From the NCBI GenBank assembly GCA_934623575.1, contig CAKTVL010000014.1:1-44568 (forward strand): a stretch of 44,568 bases of DNA. Reading direction: 5' to 3'. This document shows, in pieces, positions 24,201 to 31,680 of the stretch. A program made the translations under genes and the position numbers. A model generated the notes under the pieces. That model was not told the DNA's origin. It did no database searches and saw nothing but the letters and a program-made list of their open reading frames with translations. The number at the start of each line of letters is the position of its first letter. Positions within the stretch are counted from its first letter, which is position 1. This stretch comes from an uncultured Oscillospiraceae bacterium (GTDB taxonomy: Bacteria; Bacillota; Clostridia; Oscillospirales; Oscillospiraceae).

Positions 24201-24829
24201 GGGTTCAGCGCGTGCTTGCGGAACTCGGCCACGGCGTCCATGTCGCACATGTCCTTCAGGTCCTCATAGTCCCACACGGCGATCTTCTGGATCTCGTGGG
24301 AGGTGCGGAAACCGTCGAAGAAGTTGATGAAGGGCACCTTGCCCTCCAGCGCGGCCAGATGGGCCACGGGGCTCAGGTCCATGACCTCCTGGACGTTGCC
24401 CTCGCACAGCATGGCAAAGCCGGTCTGGCGGCAGGCCATCACGTCGGAGTGGTCACCGAAGATGTTCAGGGACTGGGTGGACACGGTACGGGCGGAGACG
24501 TGGAACACGCAGGGCAGCTGCTCCGCCGCGATCTTGTACATGTTGGGGATCATCAGCAGCAGGCCCTGGGACGCGGTGTACGTCGTGGTCAGGGCACCGG
24601 CGCCCAGAGAGCCGTGGACGGCACCGGCAGCGCCGGCCTCGGACTGCATCTCGACCACCTTGACCTTGGTGCCGAAGATGTTCTTCAGGCCGTTGGCGCT
24701 CCACTGGTCCACAAAGTCGGCCATGGGGCTGGACGGGGTGATGGGGTAGATGGCAGCGACCTCAGAAAACGCATAGCTGACGTGCGCAGCTGCGTTGTTG
24801 CCATCCATAGACTTCATTTTTCTTACCAT
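21206..24829 (-). CDS. nifJ: Pyruvate:ferredoxin (flavodoxin) oxidoreductase
   Basis: A 1207-residue single-chain PFOR that oxidises pyruvate and CoA to acetyl-CoA, CO2 and reduced ferredoxin, the central anaerobic pyruvate enzyme. In order: the pyrimidine-binding domain with SEVAAIYPITPSSPMAD near the N-terminus, domain II, the CoA/gamma domain (GLGGDGTVGANKNSIKI), two [4Fe-4S] ferredoxin motifs (CIQCNQCAYVCPHA and CMGCGVCIGACPVNAL, about residues 685-750), the CAGCAETSY cysteine pair of the proximal cluster, and the TPP-binding GDGWAYDIGYGGLDHV (about 965). The ATG at 24829 follows AAGGAGG by six bases. The length is typical. It is a single-gene transcription unit. Confidence 0.97.
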   Translation of the reverse strand: MVRKMKSMDGNNAAAHVSYAFSEVAAIYPITPSSPMADFVDQWSANGLKNIFGTKVKVVEMQSEAGAAGAVHGSLGAGALTTTYTASQGLLLMIPNMYKIAAEQLPCVFHVSARTVSTQSLNIFGDHSDVMACRQTGFAMLCEGNVQEVMDLSPVAHLAALEGKVPFINFFDGFRTSHEIQKIAVWDYEDLKDMCDMDAVAEFRKHALNPEHPHMRGSHENGDIFFQHREACNQYYTALPAVVEKYMDKINAKLGTDYKLFNYYGAADADRVIVAMGSICDVAEEVIDYLNAHGEKVGLVKVRLYRPFAPEKLIEAIPATCKKIAVLDRTKEPGAQGEPLYQDVVTALANAGRNDIQVIGGRYGLGSKDTPPASVFAVYSELKKGEMKRQFTIGIVDDVTNLSLPEDKNCPNTAAEGTIECKFWGLGGDGTVGANKNSIKIIGDHTDKYVQAYFQYDSKKTGGVTISHLRFGDHPIRSPYYINKADFVACHNPSYVTKGFKMVQDVKPGGVYMINCQWDFDELNHHMDAASKRYIARNNIQLYTIDAIDLAIEIGMGKRNNTILQSAFFSLAKVMPEEEAITYMKEKAKASYLKKGQDVVDMNYKAIDLGATAYKKIDVPADWANAVDTKPAKELEGKPELVKMVKDILEPVGKMDGDSLPVSAFVDHVDGQFELGAAAYEKRGVAVSVPTWDSAKCIQCNQCAYVCPHATIRPFALTADEAAKAPAAAKIVDVKAGKGKGTYQFTMAISPLDCMGCGVCIGACPVNALSMVAQEGELPQQDVFDYCVAEVSEKKDMQDNTVKGSQFKQPMLEFSGSCAGCAETSYARLVTQLFGDHMYVSNATGCSSIWGGPAATSPYCTNKEGHGPAWCNSLFEDNAEHGLGMFTGQNKIRQDLADKTRQLIAVEWARPELKAAAQAWLDTMDDGTANAEPTKAYVKALEESICTVEELAAVPQLAEHAAELKAKGALLCDCEACTLAADILSKKEYLAKKSMWIFGGDGWAYDIGYGGLDHVIASKQDVNIFVFDTEVYSNTGGQASKASNIGQVAQFAAAGKEVKKKSLAEIAMQYGYVYVAQVAMGANPAQTIKAITEAEAYHGPSLIIGYSPCEMHSIKGGMMNCQKEMKKAVDCGYWNLFRYNPDGGDKKFTLDSKAPAGGYQDFLMNEARYSRLTREFPERADVLFQRNEDEAKARYEHLLKLIEMYDK

Positions 24830-24853
24830 AATGAGCCTCCTTACTTTAATAAG

Positions 24854-24894
24854 TTCCGTATCGCCAGAAGGGCGCAGAAACCCCTTGTACGGAA
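24854..24894 (-). promoter_or_regulatory. 5' UTR stem-loop of the PFOR gene
   Basis: TTCCGTA and TACGGAA (24854-24860 with 24888-24894) enclose an inner AAGGG/CCCTT pairing, giving a two-part hairpin near the predicted mRNA 5' end. It could protect the mRNA or bind a regulator; no known riboswitch is recognised. Confidence 0.5.
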
Positions 24895-24908
24895 TGTTCG
24901 GCACCGTC

Positions 24909-24937
24909 ATAGTAGCACAAAATTTTTCGGATGTAAA
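24909..24937 (-). promoter_or_regulatory. PFOR promoter
   Basis: TTTACA (plus 24932-24937), 17 bases ending in TGC, and TACTAT (plus 24909-24914), an extended -10 promoter with about 73 bases of 5' UTR. Confidence 0.75.
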
Positions 24938-25084
24938 CCTCATTTTCGTGATTTGTGCCACGCTGAAACTTTTTTAGCGCCCTGCACAAAAATTCTCATA
25001 TCCCCGGCAAAGGTTCATGCACTCCGCGCAAAGCCCCCGGCGTTTTTTTGGAAAAATTGGCTGTTCACCGGGGAAATTTTATGG

Positions 25085-25105
25085 TACAATGTACTGTGCT
25101 ATAAA
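25085..25105 (+). promoter_or_regulatory. Possible comM promoter elements
   Basis: Two -10 candidates lie before comM: TACAAT (25085-25090) with a weak TGTTCA 17 bases upstream, and TATAAA (25100-25105) preceded by TGC. I cannot tell which is used. Together with the PFOR leader they fill the 300-base divergent intergenic region 24830-25129. Confidence 0.35.
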
Positions 25106-25129
25106 ATTAGTGTAAAGGGGGCGCTGTCC

Positions 25130-26644
25130 ATGATGGTGACGGTCCGTTCACTGGGGCTCACGGGCATCACCGGCTATGAGGTGTCGGTGGAATGCTTTTT
25201 GTCCGGCGGACTGCCGGGCTTCGACGTGGTGGGCCTGCCGGACGCGGCGGTGAAGGAGTCCCGGGAGCGGGTCCGCGCGGCGGTGAAGAACTGCGGGGCC
25301 AAATTCCCGGTCAGCCGCATCACGGTGAACCTGGCCCCGGCCCGGGTGCGCAAGGAGGGCACGGTCTACGACCTGCCCATCCTGCTGGGCATCCTGGCCG
25401 CGGCAGAGGAGATACGCCCGCTGCCGCAGGGCGCGGCCTTTCTGGGCGAGCTGAGCCTGTCCGGGGCGCTGCGCCCGGTGACCGGCGTGCTGCCCATGGC
25501 GCTGACCGCCGCCCGCCTGGGGTTCGACACCCTGTATGTCCCCGCCGCCAACGCCGCCGAGGCCACGCTGGCCGACGGCCTCACCGTCTACGGCGTGGAG
25601 GATGTGGGCCAGCTGCTGGCCCACCTGACCGGCGACACGCCCATGACGCCCGCGCCCAGGTGGACGCCGGGCCACGAGGACCGACCCCTGCCGGACTTTG
25701 CCGACGTCATGGGGCAGGAGAATGTGAAGCGGGCGCTGGAGATCGCCGCTGCCGGCGGCCACAATGTGCTGCTGGTGGGCTCTCCCGGCGCGGGAAAGTC
25801 CATGCTGGCCCGGCGGCTGCCGTCCATCCTGCCGGATATGACCCGGGCGGAGGCCCTGCAGACCACGGAGATCTATTCCGTGGCGGGCATGACCGACCCG
25901 CGGCACCCGCTGGTGGATACGCGGCCCTTCCGCAGCCCCCACCACACGGCCTCCACCGTGTCGCTGTCCGGCGGCGGGGGGATACCCCGGCCGGGAGAGA
26001 TATCCCTGGCCCACAACGGCGTGCTGTTTCTGGACGAGCTGCCGGAATTCAGCAAGGCGGCGCTGGAGACGCTGCGCCAGCCGCTGGAGGACGGCTTCGT
26101 CACCATCACCCGGGCCTCCGGCTCCCTGACGCTGCCCAGCCGCTTCATGCTGGTGTGCGCCATGAACCCCTGCCGCTGCGGCTGGTACGGCCACCCCTCC
26201 GGGCGGTGTACCTGCTCTCCCCAGCAGGTGGAGCAGTATATGCAGCGCATCTCCGGCCCGCTGCTGGACCGCATCGACATGCACATCGACGTCCCCTCCG
26301 TGGAGTACGAGGCCATGCGCCGCCGGGAGAAGCCGGAGTCCTCCGCGGACGTCCGCGCCCGGGTCAACGCCGCCCGGGAGGTGCAGAAGCAGCGCTACGC
26401 CGGCACCGAGGTGTCCTGCAACGCCTATATGACCCCCGCCATGATCGGGCAGTACTGCGCGCTGGACGCCGCCGGCGAAAAGCTGATGCAGGGCGCCTTT
26501 GAGCGGCTGGGCCTCACCGGCCGCAGCCACGACCGCATATTGCGCATGGCCCGCACCATCGCCGACCTGGAGGGCAGCGAGCGCATCCAGGCCGCCCACC
26601 TGGCAGAGGCCATCCAGTACCGCAGCAGCAGTATGCTGAAGTAA
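25130..26644 (+). CDS. comM: YifB/ComM family Mg-chelatase-like AAA+ ATPase
   Basis: A 504-residue ATPase of the ComM/YifB family; in Vibrio and Haemophilus ComM is a branch-migration helicase for integrating DNA during transformation. The N-terminal Lon-like domain (GLPGFDVVGLPDAAVKESRERV, about 27-48) precedes the AAA+ core with Walker A LVGSPGAGKSMLARRLP (about 215), Walker B GVLFLDELPEF (about 300), and the four-cysteine insertion NPCRCGWYG ... GRCTCSP. ATG 25130 or the adjacent ATG 25133 starts it, behind AAAGGGGG. The frame is open for about 4 kb upstream, but that is a GC-rich shadow antisense to PFOR. Confidence 0.93.
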   Translation: MMVTVRSLGLTGITGYEVSVECFLSGGLPGFDVVGLPDAAVKESRERVRAAVKNCGAKFPVSRITVNLAPARVRKEGTVYDLPILLGILAAAEEIRPLPQGAAFLGELSLSGALRPVTGVLPMALTAARLGFDTLYVPAANAAEATLADGLTVYGVEDVGQLLAHLTGDTPMTPAPRWTPGHEDRPLPDFADVMGQENVKRALEIAAAGGHNVLLVGSPGAGKSMLARRLPSILPDMTRAEALQTTEIYSVAGMTDPRHPLVDTRPFRSPHHTASTVSLSGGGGIPRPGEISLAHNGVLFLDELPEFSKAALETLRQPLEDGFVTITRASGSLTLPSRFMLVCAMNPCRCGWYGHPSGRCTCSPQQVEQYMQRISGPLLDRIDMHIDVPSVEYEAMRRREKPESSADVRARVNAAREVQKQRYAGTEVSCNAYMTPAMIGQYCALDAAGEKLMQGAFERLGLTGRSHDRILRMARTIADLEGSERIQAAHLAEAIQYRSSSMLK

Positions 26645-26711
26645 CGCGGCGGTATCTTTTCCGCCCTACCCGACAACGCATACACCAACAACGTAAGGAG
26701 AGAACACACCC

Positions 26712-27890
26712 ATGCACGAAATTATCCTGTGCAAGCTGGGCGAGGTGGTCCTGAAGGGCCTGAACCGCCGCAGCTTTGAGATGAAGCTGATGAGCAACAT
26801 CCGCCGCCGCACCCAGCGGTTCGGCAAGTGGAAGATATACTCCCGCCAGTCCACCATCTATGTGGAGCCGGCGGAGGACACCTGCGACATGGCCGGGGCG
26901 TATGCCGCCTGCAAGCAGGTGTTCGGCATCATCGCCATCACCCGCGCCCTGCCCTGCGAAAAGAGCAAGGAGGCCATCTTTGATACCGCCAAGACTTATC
27001 TGGGCGGCGCGCTGAACGCCGTCAAGTCCTTCAAGGTGGAGAGCAAGCGGGCGGACAAGTCCTTCCCCATGGGCAGCATCCAGCTGAGCCAGTGGGTGGG
27101 CGGCGCGCTGCACGACGCCTTCCCCCACCTGACGGTGGACGTCCACCACCCGGAGCTGACGGTGTATATCGAGGTCCGGGAGGACGCAGCCTACGTCCAC
27201 GGCCCTGCCGAGGCCGCCGCCGGCGGCCTGCCGCTGGGCATGGGCGGCCACGCAGTGAGCCTGCTCTCCGGCGGCATCGACAGTCCCGTGGCCAGCTATA
27301 TGATCGCTAAGCGCGGCGTCCAGCTGGAGATGATCCACTTCGCCTCGCCCCCCTACACCGGCGAGCTGGCCCGGGAAAAGGTCCTGCAGCTGGCCAAAGA
27401 GCTGACGCCCTGGTGCGGGCGGCTGGCGGTGTTCATCATCCCCTTTACGGAAATTCAGGAGGAGATCCGCCGCAAGTGCCCGGAGGACCACTTCACCCTG
27501 ATCATGCGGCGCTTCATGATGCGCCTGGCCAATATGCTGGCGCTGGAGCTGCGCTGCCGCGCCCTGGTCACCGGCGAGAACCTGGGCCAGGTGGCCAGCC
27601 AGACCATGCAGGCCCTGGCCGTCAGTGAGGACGTGACCACCATGCCGGTGCTGCGTCCCCTGATCGGCATGGACAAGGAGGAGATCGTGAAGCTGGCCCG
27701 CCACATCGGCACCTTCGACACGTCCATCCTGCCCTACGAGGACTGCTGCACCGTGTTCACGCCCCGGCACCCCAAGACCAAGCCCAGCGTGGAGGAGACC
27801 CGGGAGTACGAGTCCGCGCTGGACGTAGAGGGCCTGTGCCAGCGGGCCATGGCCGGGCGCGAGATGATCCGCGTGAAGCCGGAGGTCTGA
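26712..27890 (+). CDS. thiI: tRNA 4-thiouridine synthase ThiI
   Basis: A 392-residue PP-loop sulfurtransferase that makes 4-thiouridine in tRNA and can supply sulfur for thiamine synthesis. It has the N-terminal ferredoxin-like and THUMP domains (about 1-165) and the AANH core with SLLSGGIDSPVASYM (about 183-197). The C-terminal rhodanese domain of the enterobacterial enzyme is missing, as is normal in Firmicutes. AAGGAGA lies upstream. cinA follows after a single base, so the genes form an operon with comM probably at its head. Confidence 0.95.
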   Translation: MHEIILCKLGEVVLKGLNRRSFEMKLMSNIRRRTQRFGKWKIYSRQSTIYVEPAEDTCDMAGAYAACKQVFGIIAITRALPCEKSKEAIFDTAKTYLGGALNAVKSFKVESKRADKSFPMGSIQLSQWVGGALHDAFPHLTVDVHHPELTVYIEVREDAAYVHGPAEAAAGGLPLGMGGHAVSLLSGGIDSPVASYMIAKRGVQLEMIHFASPPYTGELAREKVLQLAKELTPWCGRLAVFIIPFTEIQEEIRRKCPEDHFTLIMRRFMMRLANMLALELRCRALVTGENLGQVASQTMQALAVSEDVTTMPVLRPLIGMDKEEIVKLARHIGTFDTSILPYEDCCTVFTPRHPKTKPSVEETREYESALDVEGLCQRAMAGREMIRVKPEV

Positions 27891-27891
27891 T

Positions 27892-28392
27892 ATGGCTCGG
27901 TCTATGGCAGCGGAGGTCCTGGCCCTGTGCCGGGAGAAGGGGCTGACCCTGGCGGCAGCGGAGAGCTGCACCGGCGGCCTGATCGCCAAGGAGCTGACGG
28001 ACGTGCCCGGCGCGTCCCAGGTGTTCCTGGGCGGCGTGGTCAGCTATACCGATCATGTGAAGCAGCAGGTGCTGCATGTGCCCGAAAACCTGCTGACGCG
28101 CTGCGGCGCAGTGTCTGCGCCGGTGGCGCGGGCCATGGCGCTGGGGGCGCGGCTCATCACCGGGGCGGACATCGCGGTGTCCGTCACCGGGCTGGCGGGG
28201 CCGGGCGGCGACGACCGGGGAAACCCCGTGGGCACGGTGTTCGTGGGCCTGGCCGGGCCTGACGGCACCACCGTGCATCAGCTGTCGCTCAGCGGCAGCC
28301 GGGAGAAAATACGCGCGGACAGCAGCATGGAAGCGCTGAGAATGATACAGGAATGCGTGAGAAACGGCGGAGAGGCAAAGGAGACGGAGTAA
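27892..28392 (+). CDS. CinA C-terminal domain (NMN amidohydrolase) protein
   Basis: A 166-residue stand-alone CinA/PncC domain. Family members deamidate nicotinamide mononucleotide in pyridine nucleotide recycling. Conserved segments are LAAAESCTGGLIAKEL (about residues 20-35), FLGGVVSYTDHVKQQVL, GAVSAPVARAMA and VSVTGLAGPGGDDRGNPVGTVFVGL. The N-terminal molybdopterin-binding-like domain of full CinA is absent. It starts one base after the thiI stop with GGAGGTC upstream and is followed without a gap by the next gene. Confidence 0.9.
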   Translation: MARSMAAEVLALCREKGLTLAAAESCTGGLIAKELTDVPGASQVFLGGVVSYTDHVKQQVLHVPENLLTRCGAVSAPVARAMALGARLITGADIAVSVTGLAGPGGDDRGNPVGTVFVGLAGPDGTTVHQLSLSGSREKIRADSSMEALRMIQECVRNGGEAKETE

Positions 28393-28860
28393 ATGGCCAA
28401 AAACAGCTATAAGATGAACGTGAACCAGTACGCCAACCAGGAGGAGGCCATTCGCAAGGCCAAGGGCAACCCCAACAAGAACAACCACGCCAAGAAGAAA
28501 AACAGCAACTACGGCGGCTACACCACCGGGACCTACATGGCCCAGAAGGTGGCGGAGAAGGTCAGCCAGCAGGAGCGTGTCAAGCTGCCCACCTGGCTGA
28601 ACATCACCCTGGGGGTGGAGTTCGCCGTGGTGCTGGTGGTGCTGATCCTGCGCATGACCGTGATGAAGGACAGCGCCGTGATGACCCACCTGTCCTCCCT
28701 GGCCCTGGGCATCACCTGCGGCACCCTGTTCTATATCCGCAAATACAAGCACACCAAGAAAAACAGCGGCCTGTACAACGTGATCACCATCATCCTGGTG
28801 GTCATGTGCGTGCTGTACACCGCCTTCGGCCTGCTGGGCCTGCTGGGCTTTTTAGGCTGA
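28393..28860 (+). CDS. Small membrane protein of unknown function
   Basis: A 155-residue protein I cannot assign. The first 60 residues are hydrophilic and rich in lysine and asparagine (KGNPNKNNHAKKKNSNYGG), followed by three hydrophobic helices (about 72-92, 100-118 and 130-152). The ATG touches the stop codon of the cinA-like gene, with AAAGGAG as ribosome binding site. It lies between cinA and mutS. The hairpin GCGCCCC/GGGGCGC at 28861-28878 follows its stop, without a T-run. Confidence 0.8.
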   Translation: MAKNSYKMNVNQYANQEEAIRKAKGNPNKNNHAKKKNSNYGGYTTGTYMAQKVAEKVSQQERVKLPTWLNITLGVEFAVVLVVLILRMTVMKDSAVMTHLSSLALGITCGTLFYIRKYKHTKKNSGLYNVITIILVVMCVLYTAFGLLGLLGFLG

Positions 28861-28909
28861 GCGCCCCCGGCGGGGCGCACACTTCCCGAAGGGAGAAAGG
28901 AGCCTGTCT

Positions 28910-31501
28910 ATGGCAGAGCTGACGCCCATGATGCGGCAGTATATGGAGGAGAAGGAGAAGCACCCCGACTCCCTGCTGTTTTTCCGGCTGGGCGATTTTT
29001 ATGAGATGTTCGGCCCGGACGCCCGCACGGCGTCCCGGGAGCTGGACCTGGCGCTGACCACCCGCGACAAGGACAAGACCAAGTCCGATGACGAGCGCAT
29101 CCCCATGTGCGGCGTGCCCTACCACTCCGCCGAGGGGTATATCGCCCGGCTGATCGCCAAGGGCTACAAGGTGTCCATCTGCGAGCAGATGGAGGACCCC
29201 GCCCTGGCCAAGGGCCTGGTAAAGCGGGAGATCATCCGCACGGTGACGCCCGGCACGGTGCTGGACGAGGCCTGCCTGGACGCCGGACGCAGCAACTACC
29301 TGTGCGGCATCTACCTCAGCACCACCGCGGCGGGCCTGTGCGCGGCGGACATCTCCACCGGCCAGGCCCAGGTGACGGTGTTCACCGGCGCCCAGCGCGT
29401 GACCGCCCTGATCAACGAGCTGGGCCGCTTTTCCCCCGCCGAGGCGGTGATGAACGCCGCGGCCTATGACGACGCGGCGCTGACCGCCGCGCTGGAGGGC
29501 CGCTTCTCCTGCCGGAGGGAAAAGCTGCCGGAGGGCCGCTTCGACCCGGCGGACGCGGAGAAGAAGGTCCGCACCCAGTTCGGCGAGGAGGCCTTCTCCG
29601 CGCTGCCCCGGAACGACAGCGCGCCGCTGCTGGCCCTGGGCGGCCTGCTGACCTACCTGTACGAGACGCAAAAGACCGACCTGAAGCAGCTGGACAAGCT
29701 GGAGTGGTACCGCACTGGCCAGTATATGGAGCTGGACCTGGCGGCCCGTCGGAACCTGGAGCTGACAGAGACACTGCGGGGCAAGGAGAAGAAGGGCAGC
29801 CTGCTGTGGGTGCTGGACAGGACCAAGACGCCCATGGGCGCCCGGAACCTGCGGATGTGGCTGCAGCAGCCGCTGCTGAACGTGGCGGCCATCGACCGCC
29901 GCCTGGGCGCCGTGGAGGCGCTGACGGACAACACCATGGGCCGTCAGGAGCTGCGGCTGGCCATGACCGGCATGGGCGACATGGAGCGGCTCATCAGCCG
30001 CATCGTCTACGGCACGGCGGGGGCCAGGGACCTGGTGAACCTGCGTGCCGCCCTGGAGCACCTGCCGGAGGTGAAGAAGTGCCTGACGCCCTTCCGCACC
30101 GGCGCGCTGGCCAGGCTGGACGAGCAGCTGGAGACGCTGGAGGACGTCAGCGGGCGCATCGCCGCCGTGCTGACGGACGAGCCTCCCTTCTCCGTCCGCG
30201 AGGGCGGCATGATCCGGGAGGGCTATGACAGCGAGGTGGACCGCCTGCGGGGCATCCTGTCCGGCGGCAAGGGCTTCATCGCCCAGCTGGAGGCCCGGGA
30301 AAAGGAAAAGACCGGCATCCGCACCCTGAAGGTGGGGTACAACAAGGTGTTCGGCTACTATATCGAGGTGTCCAACTCCTTTAAGGAGCAGGTGCCGGAG
30401 GACTACATCCGCAAGCAGACGCTGGTCAACGGCGAGCGGTACATCACCCAGGAGCTGAAGGACCTGGAGCACGAGGTACTCACCGCCCATGACCGGGACG
30501 CGGCGCTGGAATACGACCTGTTCACCGCCCTGCGCACCGAGGTGGCCGGTCAGGTGGCCCGGGTGCAGCTGGCGGCGTCGCTGATCGCCCAGCTGGACAC
30601 CCTGTGCGCCTTTGCCGAGGTGGCGGCCCAGAACCACTACTGCCGCCCAGAGGTGGACGAGTCCGGCATCATCGAGATCACCGCCGGACGCCACCCGGTG
30701 GTGGAAAAGGTCCGGGGCGACGCCTTCTTCGTGCCCAACGACACCCACATGGGCGCCAAAGAGGACCGGGTGGCCATCATCACCGGCCCCAACATGGCCG
30801 GTAAGTCCACCTATATGCGCCAGGTGGCGCTGATCGTGCTGATGGCCCAGGTGGGGTGCTTCGTCCCCGCCCAGCGGGCGCACATCGGCGTGGTGGACCG
30901 CATCTTCACCCGCATCGGCGCCAGCGACGACCTGGCGGCAGGGCAGTCCACCTTCATGGTGGAGATGACCGAGGTATCGGACCTGCTGCGCTGCGCCACA
31001 AAAAACAGCCTGCTGATCCTGGACGAGATCGGCCGCGGCACCTCCACCTTCGACGGCATGTCCATCGCCCGGGCGGTGCTGGAATACTGCGCCGGGAAGC
31101 TGAAGGCCAAGACGCTGTTCGCCACCCACTATCACGAGCTGACCACGCTGGAGCAGGAGCTGTCCGGCGTGAAGAACTACAACGTGGCCGTCCACGCCAG
31201 GGGAGAGGACATCGTGTTCCTGCGGAAGATCGTCCCCGGCGGCGCGGACCGCAGCTACGGCATCGAGGTGGCCAAGCTGGCCGGTCTGCCGGAGGCAGTG
31301 CTGAAGCGCGCCCGGGAGATCCTGCGGGAGCTGGAGAGCCAGTCCGCCCACCCCCACGCCGCCCCGGCGGAGGACCAGGTGTCCCTGTCCGGCATGGCCG
31401 AGAGCGCCGTGGCGGACGCCATCCGCCGCACCCAGGTGGACGCCCTCAGCCCGCTGGAGGCGCTGAACTTACTGTACGAATTAAAGAGCAAGCTGCAATG
31501 A
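28910..31501 (+). CDS. mutS: DNA mismatch repair protein MutS
   Basis: An 863-residue mismatch sensor that clamps onto mispaired DNA and recruits MutL. The N-terminal domain has the mismatch-reading Phe-x-Glu in FRLGDFYEMF (about residues 24-33); clamp and lever domains follow. The ABC-type ATPase has Walker A TGPNMAGKSTYMRQ (about 625), the signature region DDLAAGQSTFMVEM and Walker B LLILDEIGRGTSTFDG. It is full length. GGGAGAAAGGAG precedes the ATG. The stop codon at 31499-31501 is overlapped by a palindromic repeat, and mutL follows after 179 bases. Confidence 0.97.
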   Translation: MAELTPMMRQYMEEKEKHPDSLLFFRLGDFYEMFGPDARTASRELDLALTTRDKDKTKSDDERIPMCGVPYHSAEGYIARLIAKGYKVSICEQMEDPALAKGLVKREIIRTVTPGTVLDEACLDAGRSNYLCGIYLSTTAAGLCAADISTGQAQVTVFTGAQRVTALINELGRFSPAEAVMNAAAYDDAALTAALEGRFSCRREKLPEGRFDPADAEKKVRTQFGEEAFSALPRNDSAPLLALGGLLTYLYETQKTDLKQLDKLEWYRTGQYMELDLAARRNLELTETLRGKEKKGSLLWVLDRTKTPMGARNLRMWLQQPLLNVAAIDRRLGAVEALTDNTMGRQELRLAMTGMGDMERLISRIVYGTAGARDLVNLRAALEHLPEVKKCLTPFRTGALARLDEQLETLEDVSGRIAAVLTDEPPFSVREGGMIREGYDSEVDRLRGILSGGKGFIAQLEAREKEKTGIRTLKVGYNKVFGYYIEVSNSFKEQVPEDYIRKQTLVNGERYITQELKDLEHEVLTAHDRDAALEYDLFTALRTEVAGQVARVQLAASLIAQLDTLCAFAEVAAQNHYCRPEVDESGIIEITAGRHPVVEKVRGDAFFVPNDTHMGAKEDRVAIITGPNMAGKSTYMRQVALIVLMAQVGCFVPAQRAHIGVVDRIFTRIGASDDLAAGQSTFMVEMTEVSDLLRCATKNSLLILDEIGRGTSTFDGMSIARAVLEYCAGKLKAKTLFATHYHELTTLEQELSGVKNYNVAVHARGEDIVFLRKIVPGGADRSYGIEVAKLAGLPEAVLKRAREILRELESQSAHPHAAPAEDQVSLSGMAESAVADAIRRTQVDALSPLEALNLLYELKSKLQ

Positions 31502-31601
31502 AACCATGCCTCTTGCGCCAATACTTCGTTGCCGCGCCTTGCCATACACAAAGTATGGCTGCGCCGCGGCGTCTCGTCTTGACGCAAGATCCTATGGTTT
31601 C
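31500..31601. repeat. Palindromic repeat, copy 1 (on the mutS stop codon)
   Basis: A 102-bp element with imperfect 22-bp terminal inverted repeats beginning GAAACCAT and ending ATGGTTTC. It has an inner hairpin GCCATAC/GTATGGC and the conserved boxes (T)TGCCGCGCC and CGCCAATACTTCGTTGC. The left end provides the last two bases of the mutS stop codon. Two related copies lie at 40461-40697. Confidence 0.8.
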
Positions 31602-31680
31602 GGACGGACATGGCGTTTTTCGCGCCAATGCCGCGTTACACTCTGGAAAAAACGACCCGCACGGAAAAGGAGCTGATCCC

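Noticed and set aside
20819..26644. Very long open frame upstream of comM (1941 codons)
   Set aside because: Only the last 504 codons are comM; the rest is an antisense shadow of PFOR and sortase produced by GC-rich third positions.
28861..28878. Hairpin GCGCCCC/GGGGCGC before mutS considered as terminator
   Set aside because: No T-run follows and the mutS ribosome binding site comes directly after.
28802..31357. Minus-strand frame of 851 codons opposite mutS
   Set aside because: Antisense shadow with low-complexity His/Gln/Val-rich translation; mutS motifs are on the other strand.
31502..31680. Possible small gene between mutS and mutL
   Set aside because: The stretch is a palindromic repeat plus the mutL ribosome binding region; frames in it follow the repeat.
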